Counted from the first letter of the stretch, positions 26,754 to 35,759 are shown. The stretch: DNA of 64,000 nucleotides from WHSW01 sp963821025 (GCA_963821025.1 CAWGCG010000004.1:744001-808000), one strand, 5' to 3'. A program made the numbers and translations. Notes: generated by a model not told the origin, from the sequence alone.

Positions 26754-26767
26754 CTCGCTTGAGCGAG
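26754..26767. terminator. Hairpin beyond the right attachment site
   Basis: CTCGCTTGAGCGAG forms a 6-bp stem 31 bp after the tRNA fragment. It mirrors the palindrome after the intact tRNA and is probably the original tRNA terminator left on the chromosome side. Confidence 0.5.
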
Positions 26768-26847
26768 CCTAGACCTGAGGCTGGGTGAAGGCGGCGGGTC
26801 GCGGGTAGAAGGCAAGTGCGATACACGATCGTCGCACCTCGCTCGAG

Positions 26848-27234
26848 ATGTCCATCAGCTTCGACCACACGATCATCCCCGCCACCGACAAGCGGGCGGC
26901 GGCGCAGTTCCTGGCGTCGATTCTCGGCCTCGAGCCCGGCGAGCCCGTCGGCCCGTTCGTGCCGGTCGAGGCCGCCAACGGCGTCAAGCTCTACTTCATG
27001 GACGCCGACCCCGATGAGGTCGACGGTCGTCACTACGCGTTTCTGGTTTCCGACGCGGAGTTCGACGCGATCCTCGCCCGGATCGAGGCGGCCGAGATCG
27101 TTTACTACGCCGACCCGCATCACGAGCGCGCCGGCGAGATCAACCGTGACGACGGCGGGCGCGGTCTCTACTTCGCCGATCCGGACGGTCACAACCACGA
27201 GTTGATCACGCGCGAGTACGGGAGCGGCGGATAG
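26848..27234 (+). CDS. VOC (glyoxalase/bleomycin-resistance) family protein
   Basis: A 128-residue protein starting MSISFDHTIIPATDKRAAAQ. Paired beta-alpha-beta-beta-beta modules are visible: HTIIPATD and FLASILGLEPG in the first half, HYAFLVSD and GLYFADPDGHNHELITREYG in the second. His and Glu in HTI and HNHELI fit metal-ligand positions of the family. It is the first chromosomal gene after the island, and the next VOC gene follows after 2 bp, so the two are probably co-translated. Substrate unknown. Confidence 0.85.
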   Translation: MSISFDHTIIPATDKRAAAQFLASILGLEPGEPVGPFVPVEAANGVKLYFMDADPDEVDGRHYAFLVSDAEFDAILARIEAAEIVYYADPHHERAGEINRDDGGRGLYFADPDGHNHELITREYGSGG

Positions 27235-27236
27235 GC

Positions 27237-27596
27237 GTGGTGGAGGTCCAGCGGGTCATTCCCTACGCCAATGGCGCTGACCTCGACGCCTCACGCGAGT
27301 TCTACGCCGAGGTGCTGGGGTTCGAGGTGGCGATGGAGCAGCCGGTGCTGGCGCTCAGATCCCCCGCCAATCCGAGCGCGCAGCTGATCGTTTCGCCGCC
27401 CGGAGTGGAGGATCCGCAGGCGCACTTCGGAGTCGACGTCGGCTCGCCGGCGGCCGTCGACGCGGTGCACGCCGAGGTCCTGCGTCGCGGGCTGGCGGTC
27501 GTGTACCCGCTCACCAACGAGCCGTGGGGTGTACGCCGGTTCTTCGTCGAGGATCCCGGCGGCACGGTCGTCAACGTGCTCGCGCACGCCTCCTGA
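27237..27596 (+). CDS. VOC family protein
   Basis: A 119-residue protein starting at GTG: MVEVQRVIPYANGADLDASR, then EFYAEVLGFEVAMEQPVLAL, AHFGVDVGSPAAVDAVHAEV and FFVEDPGGTVVNVLAHAS. The usual VOC strand order is present, but some metal-ligand positions look replaced (Asn in the last strand), so it may be a non-catalytic binder. It is coupled to the VOC gene immediately upstream. Confidence 0.83.
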   Translation: MVEVQRVIPYANGADLDASREFYAEVLGFEVAMEQPVLALRSPANPSAQLIVSPPGVEDPQAHFGVDVGSPAAVDAVHAEVLRRGLAVVYPLTNEPWGVRRFFVEDPGGTVVNVLAHAS

Positions 27597-27662
27597 TCCC
27601 CCCGACGACGATGATCGCCCCTCGCCCCTCGCTCACGCGCCGGAGCCTACGCCGCCCCCGCC

Positions 27663-28439
27663 TCAGCGCACGCGGACCGACAGGCAGGTGACGCAGCCCT
27701 CGAGTTTCTCGAACTCGCTCAACGGCACCCGTTCGACCGCCAGGCCACGGGCGGCGAGCAGCTTTGCGGTCCGTGGCGCATCGGCGGACATCAGTATGCG
27801 CTCGGCGCCGAGGTTGACTACGGCACTCCCGTGCTCCTCCGGCACCGGCAGGAACTCCGGGAAGATGCCGGGGTCGTCCACATTGCGCGGCCAACCGATG
27901 ACGGTGCCGTCCGGGAGCGCCGTCACGGCGGACTTCAGGTGCAGCACCCGGGTGACCGGCACCGCCGTGACGGTCCACCCACGCGGCTCGATGAGTGCGC
28001 GCAGCTGCGCGATGCCCTCGGCGTCTGTCCGGGCACTCTGGCCGACATAGGCGACACGCCCGACCCTGAGCACGTCGCCGCCGTCGAGGTGCCCTGGGGG
28101 CTCGATGCGCGCGACCTCGAGGGGCAGGCCTGCGGCCACGAGGTCGGCCACGCCGCGCTCGGTGGACGCGACTTCGCCAACGCGGGTCGGGGTACCCGGA
28201 CTGGTCAGCACGGCGAGACCATCGAAGACCACGACGGTGTCCTCCACGAATACGCCATCGGGGTGCTCGTCGGCGGGCTCGAGCTCGATGACGAGCCACC
28301 CCTGGGTGCGGAATGCGTCGACGTAACCCTCCCACTGCGCCAGCGCCAGGCCGACGTCGACGGATGCCCGGTCCAGGTGCGTGAGCTCGCCGGCGGCAAG
28401 TCGCGGGGACGGCCGGCGGACGAGCAGGTGGCGACGCAC
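27663..28439 (-). CDS. Dimethylarginine dimethylaminohydrolase (DDAH)
   Basis: A 258-residue amidinotransferase-fold enzyme that hydrolyses N-omega-methylated arginines to citrulline plus (di)methylamine. Visible signatures are HPDGVFVEDTVVVFDG, PPGHLDGGDVLRVGR (catalytic Glu/Asp region), VLHLKSAVTALPDG with the catalytic His, and the C-terminal EGCVTCLSVRVR with the nucleophile Cys252. Length matches bacterial DDAH. The gene stands alone, convergent with the VOC pair. In bacteria its substrate could be free methylarginines from protein breakdown or the environment. Confidence 0.9.
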   Translation of the reverse strand: MRRHLLVRRPSPRLAAGELTHLDRASVDVGLALAQWEGYVDAFRTQGWLVIELEPADEHPDGVFVEDTVVVFDGLAVLTSPGTPTRVGEVASTERGVADLVAAGLPLEVARIEPPGHLDGGDVLRVGRVAYVGQSARTDAEGIAQLRALIEPRGWTVTAVPVTRVLHLKSAVTALPDGTVIGWPRNVDDPGIFPEFLPVPEEHGSAVVNLGAERILMSADAPRTAKLLAARGLAVERVPLSEFEKLEGCVTCLSVRVR

Positions 28440-28624
28440 GGGAGGAGTGTCGCAGCGGCCCGCCGCCTGCAGCTCAGACCGAGTGTTCCTCCCAGAACCG
28501 CCGCGGGCCGGGACCAGCTCGTCCGAGAAAGCACACGTGCGACCAACCGGACGAATCGAGCGGAGATCGAGCTCGCGCCTCGAATTGATCGCTGTTGAAG
28601 AAATCCGCGTAAGGAGTGATTCAG

Positions 28625-29254
28625 ATGCACGCCGACTACCCCGTGCGCTTCTCAGTCGAGTATCCCGATCGGCCGCTCAACCGGGTCACCACGGCCTTTC
28701 GGCTCTTCACGGTGATCCCGATCGCGATCGTGCTCGCGGCAATCGGCGGCTACAGCGCGACCTACGGAGACGCGGCACAGACGACGACGGTTGCCGTCGG
28801 CGGCATCGGGCTGCTCTTCCTGCCACCGCTGCTGATGATCCTGTTCCGCCAGAAGTACCCGCGCTGGTGGTTCGACTGGAACCTCGAGCTGCTTCGCTTC
28901 ACCAACCGGGTCGGCGCCTACTTCGCGCTGCTGGACGACCGCTACCCCTCGACCGACGAGCAGCAATCGGTCCGGCTTGACCTGGACTATCCCGACGCCA
29001 AGGAGGGCCTCAACCGATGGCTTCCGTTGGTCAAGTGGCTACTCGCCATTCCGCACTACGTCGTCCTGTTTTTCCTCACAATCGGCGCGGCCTTCGCGGC
29101 GATCGGTGCCTGGTTCGCGATCGTCTTCACCGGTCGCTACCCGCGCGGTCTCTTCGACTACATCGAGGGTGTGATCCGCTGGCACAACAGGGTCGTCGGC
29201 TACATGCTCGTCCTAACGACCGACCGCTACCCGCCCTTTCAACTGCGTCCATGA
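28625..29254 (+). CDS. DUF4389 domain membrane protein
   Basis: A 209-residue protein. The start MHADYPVRFSVEYPDRPLNR follows an AAGGAG ribosome site with 8-bp spacing; a GTG three codons upstream is less well placed. Hydrophobic segments are at about 25-45 (FTVIPIAIVLAAIGGY), 62-80 (GIGLLFLPPLLMILF) and 140-170. The DUF4389 repeat is shown by RWWFDWNLELLRFTNRVGAY and GLFDYIEGVIRWHNRVVGYM. Role unknown; these are common in actinobacteria. Confidence 0.87.
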   Translation: MHADYPVRFSVEYPDRPLNRVTTAFRLFTVIPIAIVLAAIGGYSATYGDAAQTTTVAVGGIGLLFLPPLLMILFRQKYPRWWFDWNLELLRFTNRVGAYFALLDDRYPSTDEQQSVRLDLDYPDAKEGLNRWLPLVKWLLAIPHYVVLFFLTIGAAFAAIGAWFAIVFTGRYPRGLFDYIEGVIRWHNRVVGYMLVLTTDRYPPFQLRP

Positions 29255-29264
29255 TCGTCCCGGC

Positions 29265-31082
29265 TCAAGCGCGGGTTTGGACCGTCTCGAGCTCGGCGTG
29301 AAGCAACGGGTTCTCGATTTCGCGGGCGAGGACGAGCGCCGCGTCGTAGGCACCGGCTTCCCCTCGGGTGTGGCGGAGGAGGCAGGCGCGGACCGCGAAC
29401 TCGCGCATCCCGGTTCGGGCGGCCAGAGAGGCGAGGTCGCTGACCCAGGCGTCGGCCCACCGGTGGTCGAACTCGACCGCCGCCGAGGCGAGCGCAGCGA
29501 GGGAGTAGGCCCTGACCCAGGCGTAGGCGTCGGGTACCTGGCCCAGGCGGCGGACCGCCTGCTCGAGCAAACGCAGACCGTGCGCGGTCTGGCCGTCGCG
29601 GAGCGCGAGTCGGCCGAGACCCTGGCCTGAGATCCCCTCCCAGCACGGGTCGCCGAGCTCGCAGCCGAGCGCGAAGGCATGCTCGAGTCCGTGCCTCGCG
29701 GCATCGCCGTCGCCGTCGGCGAGCTCGACCTCGGCCAGCCAGGCCTCTGGCCACGGCGTAAAGGTGAGCCAGTCGGCTTCGCGGGCGAGGGCGAGCGCGC
29801 CCTCGAGCGCCACGCGGGCTTCGGCGAGCTCGCCGCAGATCAAGTGCGAGCGCCCGAGGAACGACAGGGAAAAGGAACCCTGTCTGGCGGTCCCGCTCCG
29901 CTCGGCCAGCTTCGCCGAGCGTCGCAAGTGCTCGATCGCGCGAAAGTGAACTCCCGTGTCGGCCGCCGCCATCCCACGTATTGCCTCGATCCCGGAGCGC
30001 TCCGCGTCCGAGCGGACCAATGCGGCTGCTGCGTCGAGGCGCAGGGCGCAGCGCGAGTAGCGGGCCTGCCGCACGTCGACGTAGGCGAGCTCGCGGTTTG
30101 CCGCGGCAGCGCGGTCGCCGAGCCCGAGTTCCTCGGCGAGCGCCGCGGCCCGCAGCAGGTTGGTGCTCGCCTCCTCGTCGCGCCCGCGGCCGGAATGAAC
30201 CAGCGCGGTGCCGAGCGCGAGCAGCGCGTCGGATTGAAGGTCTCGATCGCCGGTGGCGCTCGCCGCCGCGACCGCGCGAGTCAGTGAGGCGAGGCCGGCA
30301 TCGATCGCGCCGGCGTCGATCGCCGAGCGGCCGGTCTGGAGCTGCGCCCGCGCGGCCTGATCCCCGCCGGCGCCGATCGCCGACGGTGGCCGAGGTGGCT
30401 CAGCCTTCGCCGCCTCGAACACGGGAGCGCCGGGGTCGCGCTCGAGCTCGGAGCGAAAGAGATCGACGCAGCTTCGGAGCTGGCGCTCGGCGGCCTTGCG
30501 GTCGCCGGACTCGGCATAGCTTCGGATCAGGAGCTCCTGGAAGCTCTCATCGAGCGGGTTCAGTTCGACCAAGCGGCTCGCAAGCGACGCGGCGCGGCCC
30601 GGCTCGGCGGCGGCAAGCAGATCGAGGGCGGCATCGTGAAGCGCCGCCTCCGCCGCACCGATGAGGCGCCGGCGCTCGTTCAAGAGCCACGAGTCGAAGC
30701 CCGGCGTTGCACCGAAGTCCATGGCCTCGAGCAGCTCTCGGCCGAGGCCGCTGAGGTCGACCGCCTCGTGCGGGCTTCCCCGAAGCAGGGCGTGGACGTC
30801 GATGAAGGCATCGGGCGGCAAGGTGAGCCGGGTCGATCCGCGGGCGAGCGCGGCGGCGCCGAGACGGCGGCGTAGCTCGGCCAGGTTCCACCGCAAGGCG
30901 CCGAGAGGATCGTCGGCCTCCGCGAACAGGATCTCCGCCAGGTGCTCGCGCGACGGCTCGCGGACCCGGCTGAGGATCAGATACGAGAGAAGACCCCACG
31001 CCTTATGCCCTCGTGGCGCCGGGACCGACTCGCCACCGCGCTCGAGCCGCGGCTTGCCCAGCAACTGGATGGTCAGCGACAT
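29265..31082 (-). CDS. AfsR/SARP-like transcriptional regulator with BTAD and TPR domains
   Basis: A 605-residue protein beginning MSLTIQLLGKPRLERGGESV. The winged-helix DNA-binding part covers about 1-95 (HKAWGLLSYLILSRVREPSR, DPLGALRWNLAELRRRLG). The bacterial transcriptional activation domain is about 100-235 (LVELNPLDESFQELLIRSYA). From 260 on are TPR-like helices (GDRDLQSDALLALGTALVHS and similar). No ATPase domain is present. The frame is open another 218 codons upstream, but that part is Arg/Pro-rich shadow sequence and the ATG chosen matches the family start. It likely activates nearby or secondary metabolism genes; the small gene upstream (31133-31462) is on the same strand. Confidence 0.86.
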   Translation of the reverse strand: MSLTIQLLGKPRLERGGESVPAPRGHKAWGLLSYLILSRVREPSREHLAEILFAEADDPLGALRWNLAELRRRLGAAALARGSTRLTLPPDAFIDVHALLRGSPHEAVDLSGLGRELLEAMDFGATPGFDSWLLNERRRLIGAAEAALHDAALDLLAAAEPGRAASLASRLVELNPLDESFQELLIRSYAESGDRKAAERQLRSCVDLFRSELERDPGAPVFEAAKAEPPRPPSAIGAGGDQAARAQLQTGRSAIDAGAIDAGLASLTRAVAAASATGDRDLQSDALLALGTALVHSGRGRDEEASTNLLRAAALAEELGLGDRAAAANRELAYVDVRQARYSRCALRLDAAAALVRSDAERSGIEAIRGMAAADTGVHFRAIEHLRRSAKLAERSGTARQGSFSLSFLGRSHLICGELAEARVALEGALALAREADWLTFTPWPEAWLAEVELADGDGDAARHGLEHAFALGCELGDPCWEGISGQGLGRLALRDGQTAHGLRLLEQAVRRLGQVPDAYAWVRAYSLAALASAAVEFDHRWADAWVSDLASLAARTGMREFAVRACLLRHTRGEAGAYDAALVLAREIENPLLHAELETVQTRA

Positions 31083-31132
31083 GCGCCCGGCGATGCTAAC
31101 CCTCCCGTTCGCTGATCCCGCTTGCGCCGACA

Positions 31133-31462
31133 CTAAGCACGCCCGGCGAGCGAGATCCTGAGCGAGCCGAGCAGGCGGCGGCGTCGCAGCCTCGGCCGCT
31201 CGCTGCTCGCCAGGTCTGCCGCGCGTGTCTCGAGCAGCGCGACGATGCCGGCGGTGTGCCGGAACGGGTTCGCGATCGCTCCGCCGTCCGAAAGCCGCAG
31301 CGCGGCAACGAGCTCGCCGTCGACCTCGGCCACCAGCGCTCGTCCGTCGCCGAGCGGCTGCGCGGAGTCGAGCTGGGCAAGCCGCGTAAGGGCGACGCCG
31401 TCGGCGGGCGTGGCGATCCGGATGGTCAGGCTCTGATCGACGGGGTAGATGGTGGGGGTCAT
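31133..31462 (-). CDS. Small conserved actinobacterial protein (truncated GNAT-like start)
   Basis: A 109-residue protein beginning MTPTIYPVDQSLTIRIATPA, with an AAAGGAG site upstream. The segment DGVALTRLAQLDSAQPLGDG followed by RALVAEVDGELVAALRLSDG resembles the first strands of a GNAT acetyltransferase, but the acetyl-CoA loop is absent and the tail (AIANPFRHTAGIVALLETRA) is different. Similar small proteins occur in Thermoleophilia, often near transcription regulators; no function is known. It lies 50 bp upstream of the AfsR-like gene. Confidence 0.7.
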   Translation of the reverse strand: MTPTIYPVDQSLTIRIATPADGVALTRLAQLDSAQPLGDGRALVAEVDGELVAALRLSDGGAIANPFRHTAGIVALLETRAADLASSERPRLRRRRLLGSLRISLAGRA

Positions 31463-31583
31463 CGGTGCGCTCCTTTCGTGAGTGACAGCGCGACCATGCC
31501 GGGACCCCGTGTGACGGGGCGTGTGACGTCGCTCGGTCAACGCAAGTCGACCGAATTGCGGCATCCTCGAAAGGGACCAAGGC

Positions 31584-31721
31584 ATGGCTGACGATGAGGA
31601 GCAGATCCGGGCGCTGATCGAGCGTTGGTCGAGCGTCTCGCTCGACATCACCGCGGGCGCCGACGTCGCCTTCGCGCACGCGCTGCTTCGGCGCGGAACT
31701 CAAGCGGAACTGGAGGATTGA
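31584..31721 (+). pseudogene. Internally deleted SnoaL-like (ketosteroid isomerase-like) remnant
   Basis: A 45-codon frame: MADDEEQIRALIERWSSVSL fits the first helix of a SnoaL-like protein, then DITAGADVAFAHALLRRGTQ fits a strand that normally comes some 60 residues later, followed by a stop. The middle and the C-terminus are missing. This looks like a gene shortened by an in-frame deletion. It is divergent from the small gene at 31133. Confidence 0.55.
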
Positions 31722-31730
31722 GTAGCCGTC

Positions 31731-32750
31731 ATCCACAAACCGGCGATCAGGCGGGCCACCTACTCGATCGCGACCGTCGTCGCGGCTTTGACCCTTGCGC
31801 TCGCCGGCTGCGGTGGAGACTCCGAGAGCTCGCCGCCGCCGGAGGGTCCGCTGGCCGAGGCCCTGGGCGATGTCGCCGGTGGCGGCGCGAGCGGCTCGCT
31901 CGGATTCGGCTGGGCCGATCCGCGCCTGGTCGCGCAGAGCGGCTTCGGAGCTCGGGTGATCGCCGAGGCACTGGGCCCGAACGCGGGCAGCGTGGTCGAG
32001 GCGGCCGTGCGGCTTCGCCGGCGCTTCGGCTTCGATCCCCTGGAGGCGAAGCGGTTGATCTCGGTTGGGGGCTCGTATGCATTCGGCCTGCGCCTCGACG
32101 GCGTCGACGGCCGCCGGCTCGCACGGGCACTGGAGGCTGACGGCGGTCGGTCGCGGCAGAGCGGCGGGCTCGAACTGGTCGAGATCGGCGATTACGCGGT
32201 CGTCCCCGAGCCCCTGCTGAGCTCGGGCGTGCTCGGGCTCGGCGCCTTCGACGCCCTCAGCCGTGGCCTGATCGTTCTGGCGATCTCCGATCGGGCGCGG
32301 ACGGCCCTACTCGGCCGGGGCGACCGCCTGCTCGACGAGCCCACCTACCGCGCGGCAGCCGATTGCCTCGGCGATGTGGTCGCGGCTCGGCTGGTCCCCG
32401 ACAAGCTCTTGCTCTCGGTCGAGCTCGGCATCGACCTGGTGGCCGCGGGCGTCAGGTCCGAGGGCGAGGTGCTCTGCGTGCTCGGGGGAACCGCTGAGCG
32501 GGCCGACGAGGTGGCCGGCGCGCTCGAGCGCTCGCTCGCCCCCGGGGCACGGGACCCCGGCTCGGGCGAGCCGCTGAGCGACGCGCTCGACGCGGTCGAG
32601 GTGGTCCGCGAGACCTACGACGGGGTCGAGGCGGTTCGCGCCGAGGTGAGCTTGGATGCCCGCGAGCCGCCGGGCTTTCTCTTCGGCACGATCTCTCGGG
32701 CGAGCGTGGTCGGGCTGATCAACGGAAGTCGTCGGACCTTTCTTCCCTGA
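31731..32750 (+). CDS. Putative lipoprotein of unknown function
   Basis: About 339 residues counted from ATC at 31731. The leader HKPAIRRATYSIATVVAALT followed by LALAGCGGDSE is a typical lipoprotein signal with lipobox LAGC, so translation must begin upstream of the first TTG (31788). No ATG, GTG or TTG is available in that stretch, and ATC (31731) is the best-placed codon. The mature part has repeated Gly/Leu/Arg-rich segments (GSYAFGLRLDGVDGRRLARA, LGDVVAARLVPDKLLLSVEL) with no recognised family. Probably anchored to the outer face of the membrane. The flavoprotein gene starts 17 bp after its stop. Confidence 0.7.
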   Translation: MHKPAIRRATYSIATVVAALTLALAGCGGDSESSPPPEGPLAEALGDVAGGGASGSLGFGWADPRLVAQSGFGARVIAEALGPNAGSVVEAAVRLRRRFGFDPLEAKRLISVGGSYAFGLRLDGVDGRRLARALEADGGRSRQSGGLELVEIGDYAVVPEPLLSSGVLGLGAFDALSRGLIVLAISDRARTALLGRGDRLLDEPTYRAAADCLGDVVAARLVPDKLLLSVELGIDLVAAGVRSEGEVLCVLGGTAERADEVAGALERSLAPGARDPGSGEPLSDALDAVEVVRETYDGVEAVRAEVSLDAREPPGFLFGTISRASVVGLINGSRRTFLP

Positions 32751-32766
32751 CAGTACGCTCACTTGC

Positions 32767-34350
32767 ATGCCCAGTCCCGTCAGTTCGGTCCTCTCGAAGT
32801 CCCAGCTCGAGACGCTGGCCGAGCTCGGCGAGGAGCGCACCGCCGCGATCGGCGAGAAGCTGTTCGAGGTCGGCGACCGCAGCTATCCGTTCATCGCGAT
32901 CATCGAGGGCGAAGCGGCGATCCAGAACGCCGCCGGGCACGAGATCGTCCGCCACGGTCCGTCCGGGTTTCTCGGCGAGATGAACCTGCTCTCGGGACAG
33001 ACGGTCTTCTTGACCGCCGTCGTCACCCGGCCGCTGCGCTATATCGCCGTCGATCGCGACGTGTTGCGCCCGCTGTTGTTCGAGGACGGATCACTCGCCG
33101 ACCTGCTGCTCTCGACCTTCATCCGCCGCCGCGAGGCCCTGCAGGCCCAGGACGGGATCGGGATCGAGGTGATCGGCCCGCGCTCCTCCGATCAGACCCG
33201 GCGGATCATCGACTTCGCCAAACGAAGCCGGCTCCCGCATCAATGGCGTGACCCCGAGCACTCCGACGACCCGGAGGCCGCGGCGCTGGTCGAGCGGCTG
33301 AAACCCGAGCAGCTTCCACGTGTCCGGTTGCCGGGGGGCGTCGAGCTCGACCGGCCGAGCAACGGCGAGCTCTCCCGGGCGCTCGGGATCGGGCTCGAGC
33401 TCGAGCCGCACGAGGAGGCCGACCTGGTTGTGATCGGCGCCGGCCCGGCCGGACTAGGCGCCGCGGTCTACGGCGCCTCGGAGGGGCTCGAGACGCTGGT
33501 CGTGGAGAGCACCGCCCTCGGCGGCCAAGCGGGTTCCTCACGTCGGATCGAGAACTACCTCGGTTTCCCGGCCGGAATCAGCGGCACCGAGCTCACCAGC
33601 CGGGCGGTCACCCAGGCGCGCAAATTCCGCGCCCGCACGGCGACGCCGTACCGGGCGATCGCGCTCGAGCCGGGCGACGATCGACATCTCGTCCGGCTCG
33701 AGGACGAGCACGAGATCGCCGCCCGCAGCGTCGTGCTCGCCACCGGGGCCGAGTATCGCCGGCTACCGGTCGCCGAGCTCGAGCTCTACGAAGGGATCAG
33801 CGTCTTCTACGCCGCCGGCCCGCCCGAAGCCCAGCGCTGCGGCGCCACCCGGGTCGGAGTCATCGGCGGCGGCAATTCGGCGGCGCAGGCCGCGGTCTGG
33901 CTGGCCCGGGGCGGGGCGCTTGTCACCCTGCTCCATCGGCGTGCAGATCTCAGCGAAACGATGTCGCAGTATCTGATCGCAGAGCTCGAGCGCTACGGGG
34001 TCGCCGTACGCGACCGCAGCGAGGTCGCCGAGCTGCACGGAACCGACGGCGAGCTCGAGGCGGTGACCCTGCGAGACGGCGAGCGGCTCGCGTTCTCATA
34101 TCTGTTTCTGTTCTTGGGCGCCGTGCCCTGCACCGACTGGCTCGGCGACACGGTTGCCCGCGACGAGAAGGGATTCATCCTCACCGGTGACGACGCCGGA
34201 GCCGAGGGACTGCTGGAAACGAGCGTGCCCGGTATCTACGCCGCGGGCGATGTGCGCTCGGGCTCGATCAAGCGCTGCGCGACAGCTGTAGGAGAGGGCG
34301 CAACCGTGGTTCGGTTCGTCCACGAGCGCCTCTCCGGCGTCCCCGCCTAG
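32767..34350 (+). CDS. Thioredoxin-reductase-like flavoprotein with cyclic-nucleotide-binding domain
   Basis: A 527-residue fusion. Residues 12-120 are a cNMP-binding domain (YPFIAIIEGEAAIQN, GPSGFLGEMNLLSGQTVF). Residues 131-215 look like a glutaredoxin/thioredoxin-like linker where the redox site reads SSDQ in place of CxxC. Residues 218-520 are a thioredoxin-reductase fold: FAD motif VVIGAGPAGLGAAVYGASEG (222-241), GGQAGSSRRIENYLGFP, NADPH motif GVIGGGNSAAQAAV and GIYAAGDVRSGSIKR. The usual redox CxxC of TrxB is missing, so it cannot reduce thioredoxin by the classical route. Possibly it senses cAMP-type signals. Converges with an oxidase gene through a CTAG overlap. Confidence 0.88.
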   Translation: MPSPVSSVLSKSQLETLAELGEERTAAIGEKLFEVGDRSYPFIAIIEGEAAIQNAAGHEIVRHGPSGFLGEMNLLSGQTVFLTAVVTRPLRYIAVDRDVLRPLLFEDGSLADLLLSTFIRRREALQAQDGIGIEVIGPRSSDQTRRIIDFAKRSRLPHQWRDPEHSDDPEAAALVERLKPEQLPRVRLPGGVELDRPSNGELSRALGIGLELEPHEEADLVVIGAGPAGLGAAVYGASEGLETLVVESTALGGQAGSSRRIENYLGFPAGISGTELTSRAVTQARKFRARTATPYRAIALEPGDDRHLVRLEDEHEIAARSVVLATGAEYRRLPVAELELYEGISVFYAAGPPEAQRCGATRVGVIGGGNSAAQAAVWLARGGALVTLLHRRADLSETMSQYLIAELERYGVAVRDRSEVAELHGTDGELEAVTLRDGERLAFSYLFLFLGAVPCTDWLGDTVARDEKGFILTGDDAGAEGLLETSVPGIYAAGDVRSGSIKRCATAVGEGATVVRFVHERLSGVPA

Positions 34351-35759
34351 TCCAACGCGTTCGCCCCTTCGGCCGGGATGTTCTGGTTGAGCCGGAAGAA
34401 GTTGTCGGGGTCGTACTTGCGCTTCAACGCTGTCAGCCGGTCGTACTTCTCGGGCCCGTAGGCCTCGCGGACACGCTGCGGTCCCTCGTCCATGAGGAAG
34501 TTGACGTAGACGCTGGTCTGGTGGGGTTTCAGCGCGGACGAGAAGTCTCTGACCCAGTCTCGCTCCGCGTCGAACCCCTCCGCCGTTGCCGTCATGCCGG
34601 TGATGTTGAACGTGTGGCCGGCGCCGCGCCCGTTGAATGCGGTCTCCGCTTCGGCGACCCGCGCGACGGCACCTCCGAGTTGCCAGATCGGGAACGCGGT
34701 CAGCGGCGAGCGGATACGCCCAGCGTGTTCGACCGCGATGTCGATCACCGGGTCGGTGAGCTCGGCCACGTCGGAGGCTCGCATGTAGTACCACCAGTCG
34801 TGCGGGAAGGATCCGTCGAACATCGCCTGATGTGCGACGTAGGGCTTGGGTTCGCACAGATCGAGCACCGGCGAGGCGAACGCCTTCAGCGGACGGATGA
34901 CCTCCTCGCCCTCATCCAGGGGTCCCGCATAGCAGCAGACGACGCTGACGACCGGCTTCCCTTGGAGGTCGGGGGGAATGAACGGCAGCGGGGGCGCCTT
35001 GCGGTGGACGACGATCGTCATCAGCTCGTCCGCTGCCTCGGCGCTCCACTCGCGATAGAAGCGAAGCAGAGCCGGCGCCCTCTCGATCGGCCAGAAGACC
35101 GGTCCGGCAAGAACCATCGGCCCGACCGGATGCAGGCGAAACTCGAACTCGGTGACGATTCCGAAGTTGCCGCCGCCGCCGCGCAGGCCCCAGAACAGAT
35201 CCGGGTTCTCGGTCTCGCTCGCGTGCACGAACTCGCCCTCCGCGGTGACCAGGTCGACCGAGAGCAGCTGGTCGATCGTCAGCCCGTGCTTTCGCTGAAG
35301 CCAGCCGATGCCGCCGCCCAGTGTGAGTCCCGCGACGCCGGTATGGGTGACGATCCCACCTGTGGTCGCGAGCCCGAACGCCTGCGTCTCGCGGTCGAGG
35401 TCTCCCCAGAGCACGCCGGCCTGCGCCCTCGCCGTGCGCGCCTCGGGATCGACACGGATCCCCTTCATCAGCCCGAGGTCGATGACCACGCCGCCGTCGC
35501 AGACGGAGAGTCCGGGAAAGCTGTGGCCGCCGCTTCGTACCGCGACCGGAAGAGCGGTCTGTCTTGCAAACCGCACCGCAGCGATCACGTCCGCGACCCC
35601 GGCGCAACGGGCGATCAGGGCCGGAGAGCGATCGATCGATCCGTTCCAGACCTTGCGCTGCTCGTCGTAGACGGGATCCTCTGCGCCGACGAGCCGGCCG
35701 CGAAAGGAGGCTTCGAGTTCGCCCACGGCGCCCTGATCGAGCTTGATAGCGGTCGCCAC
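34347..35759 (-). CDS. BBE-type FAD-linked oxidoreductase
   Basis: A 470-residue berberine-bridge-enzyme-like flavoprotein starting at GTG (VATAIKLDQGAVGELEASFR). The FAD domain includes ALPVAVRSGGHSFPGLSVCD (His for covalent FAD), ARAQAGVLWGDLDRETQAFG, GVAGLTLGGGIGWLQRKHGL and LRGGGGNFGIVTEFEFRLHP. The C-terminal BBE motif is YDPDNFFRLNQNIP. Several Cys are present that could form the second flavin link, but not at a clearly assignable site. It oxidises carbohydrates or alcohols. It begins 7 bp after the end of the ppdK gene on the same strand and ends against the flavoprotein gene. Confidence 0.88.
   Translation of the reverse strand: MATAIKLDQGAVGELEASFRGRLVGAEDPVYDEQRKVWNGSIDRSPALIARCAGVADVIAAVRFARQTALPVAVRSGGHSFPGLSVCDGGVVIDLGLMKGIRVDPEARTARAQAGVLWGDLDRETQAFGLATTGGIVTHTGVAGLTLGGGIGWLQRKHGLTIDQLLSVDLVTAEGEFVHASETENPDLFWGLRGGGGNFGIVTEFEFRLHPVGPMVLAGPVFWPIERAPALLRFYREWSAEAADELMTIVVHRKAPPLPFIPPDLQGKPVVSVVCCYAGPLDEGEEVIRPLKAFASPVLDLCEPKPYVAHQAMFDGSFPHDWWYYMRASDVAELTDPVIDIAVEHAGRIRSPLTAFPIWQLGGAVARVAEAETAFNGRGAGHTFNITGMTATAEGFDAERDWVRDFSSALKPHQTSVYVNFLMDEGPQRVREAYGPEKYDRLTALKRKYDPDNFFRLNQNIPAEGANALD

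Noticed and set aside
31083..31736. Upstream extension of the AfsR-like regulator
   Set aside because: Arg/Pro-rich, overlaps the small gene at 31133-31462; the family start is at 31082.
32767..34350. Calling the cNMP-fused flavoprotein a thioredoxin reductase
   Set aside because: The redox CxxC of TrxB is absent, so a functional name would be misleading; kept as TrxB-like.
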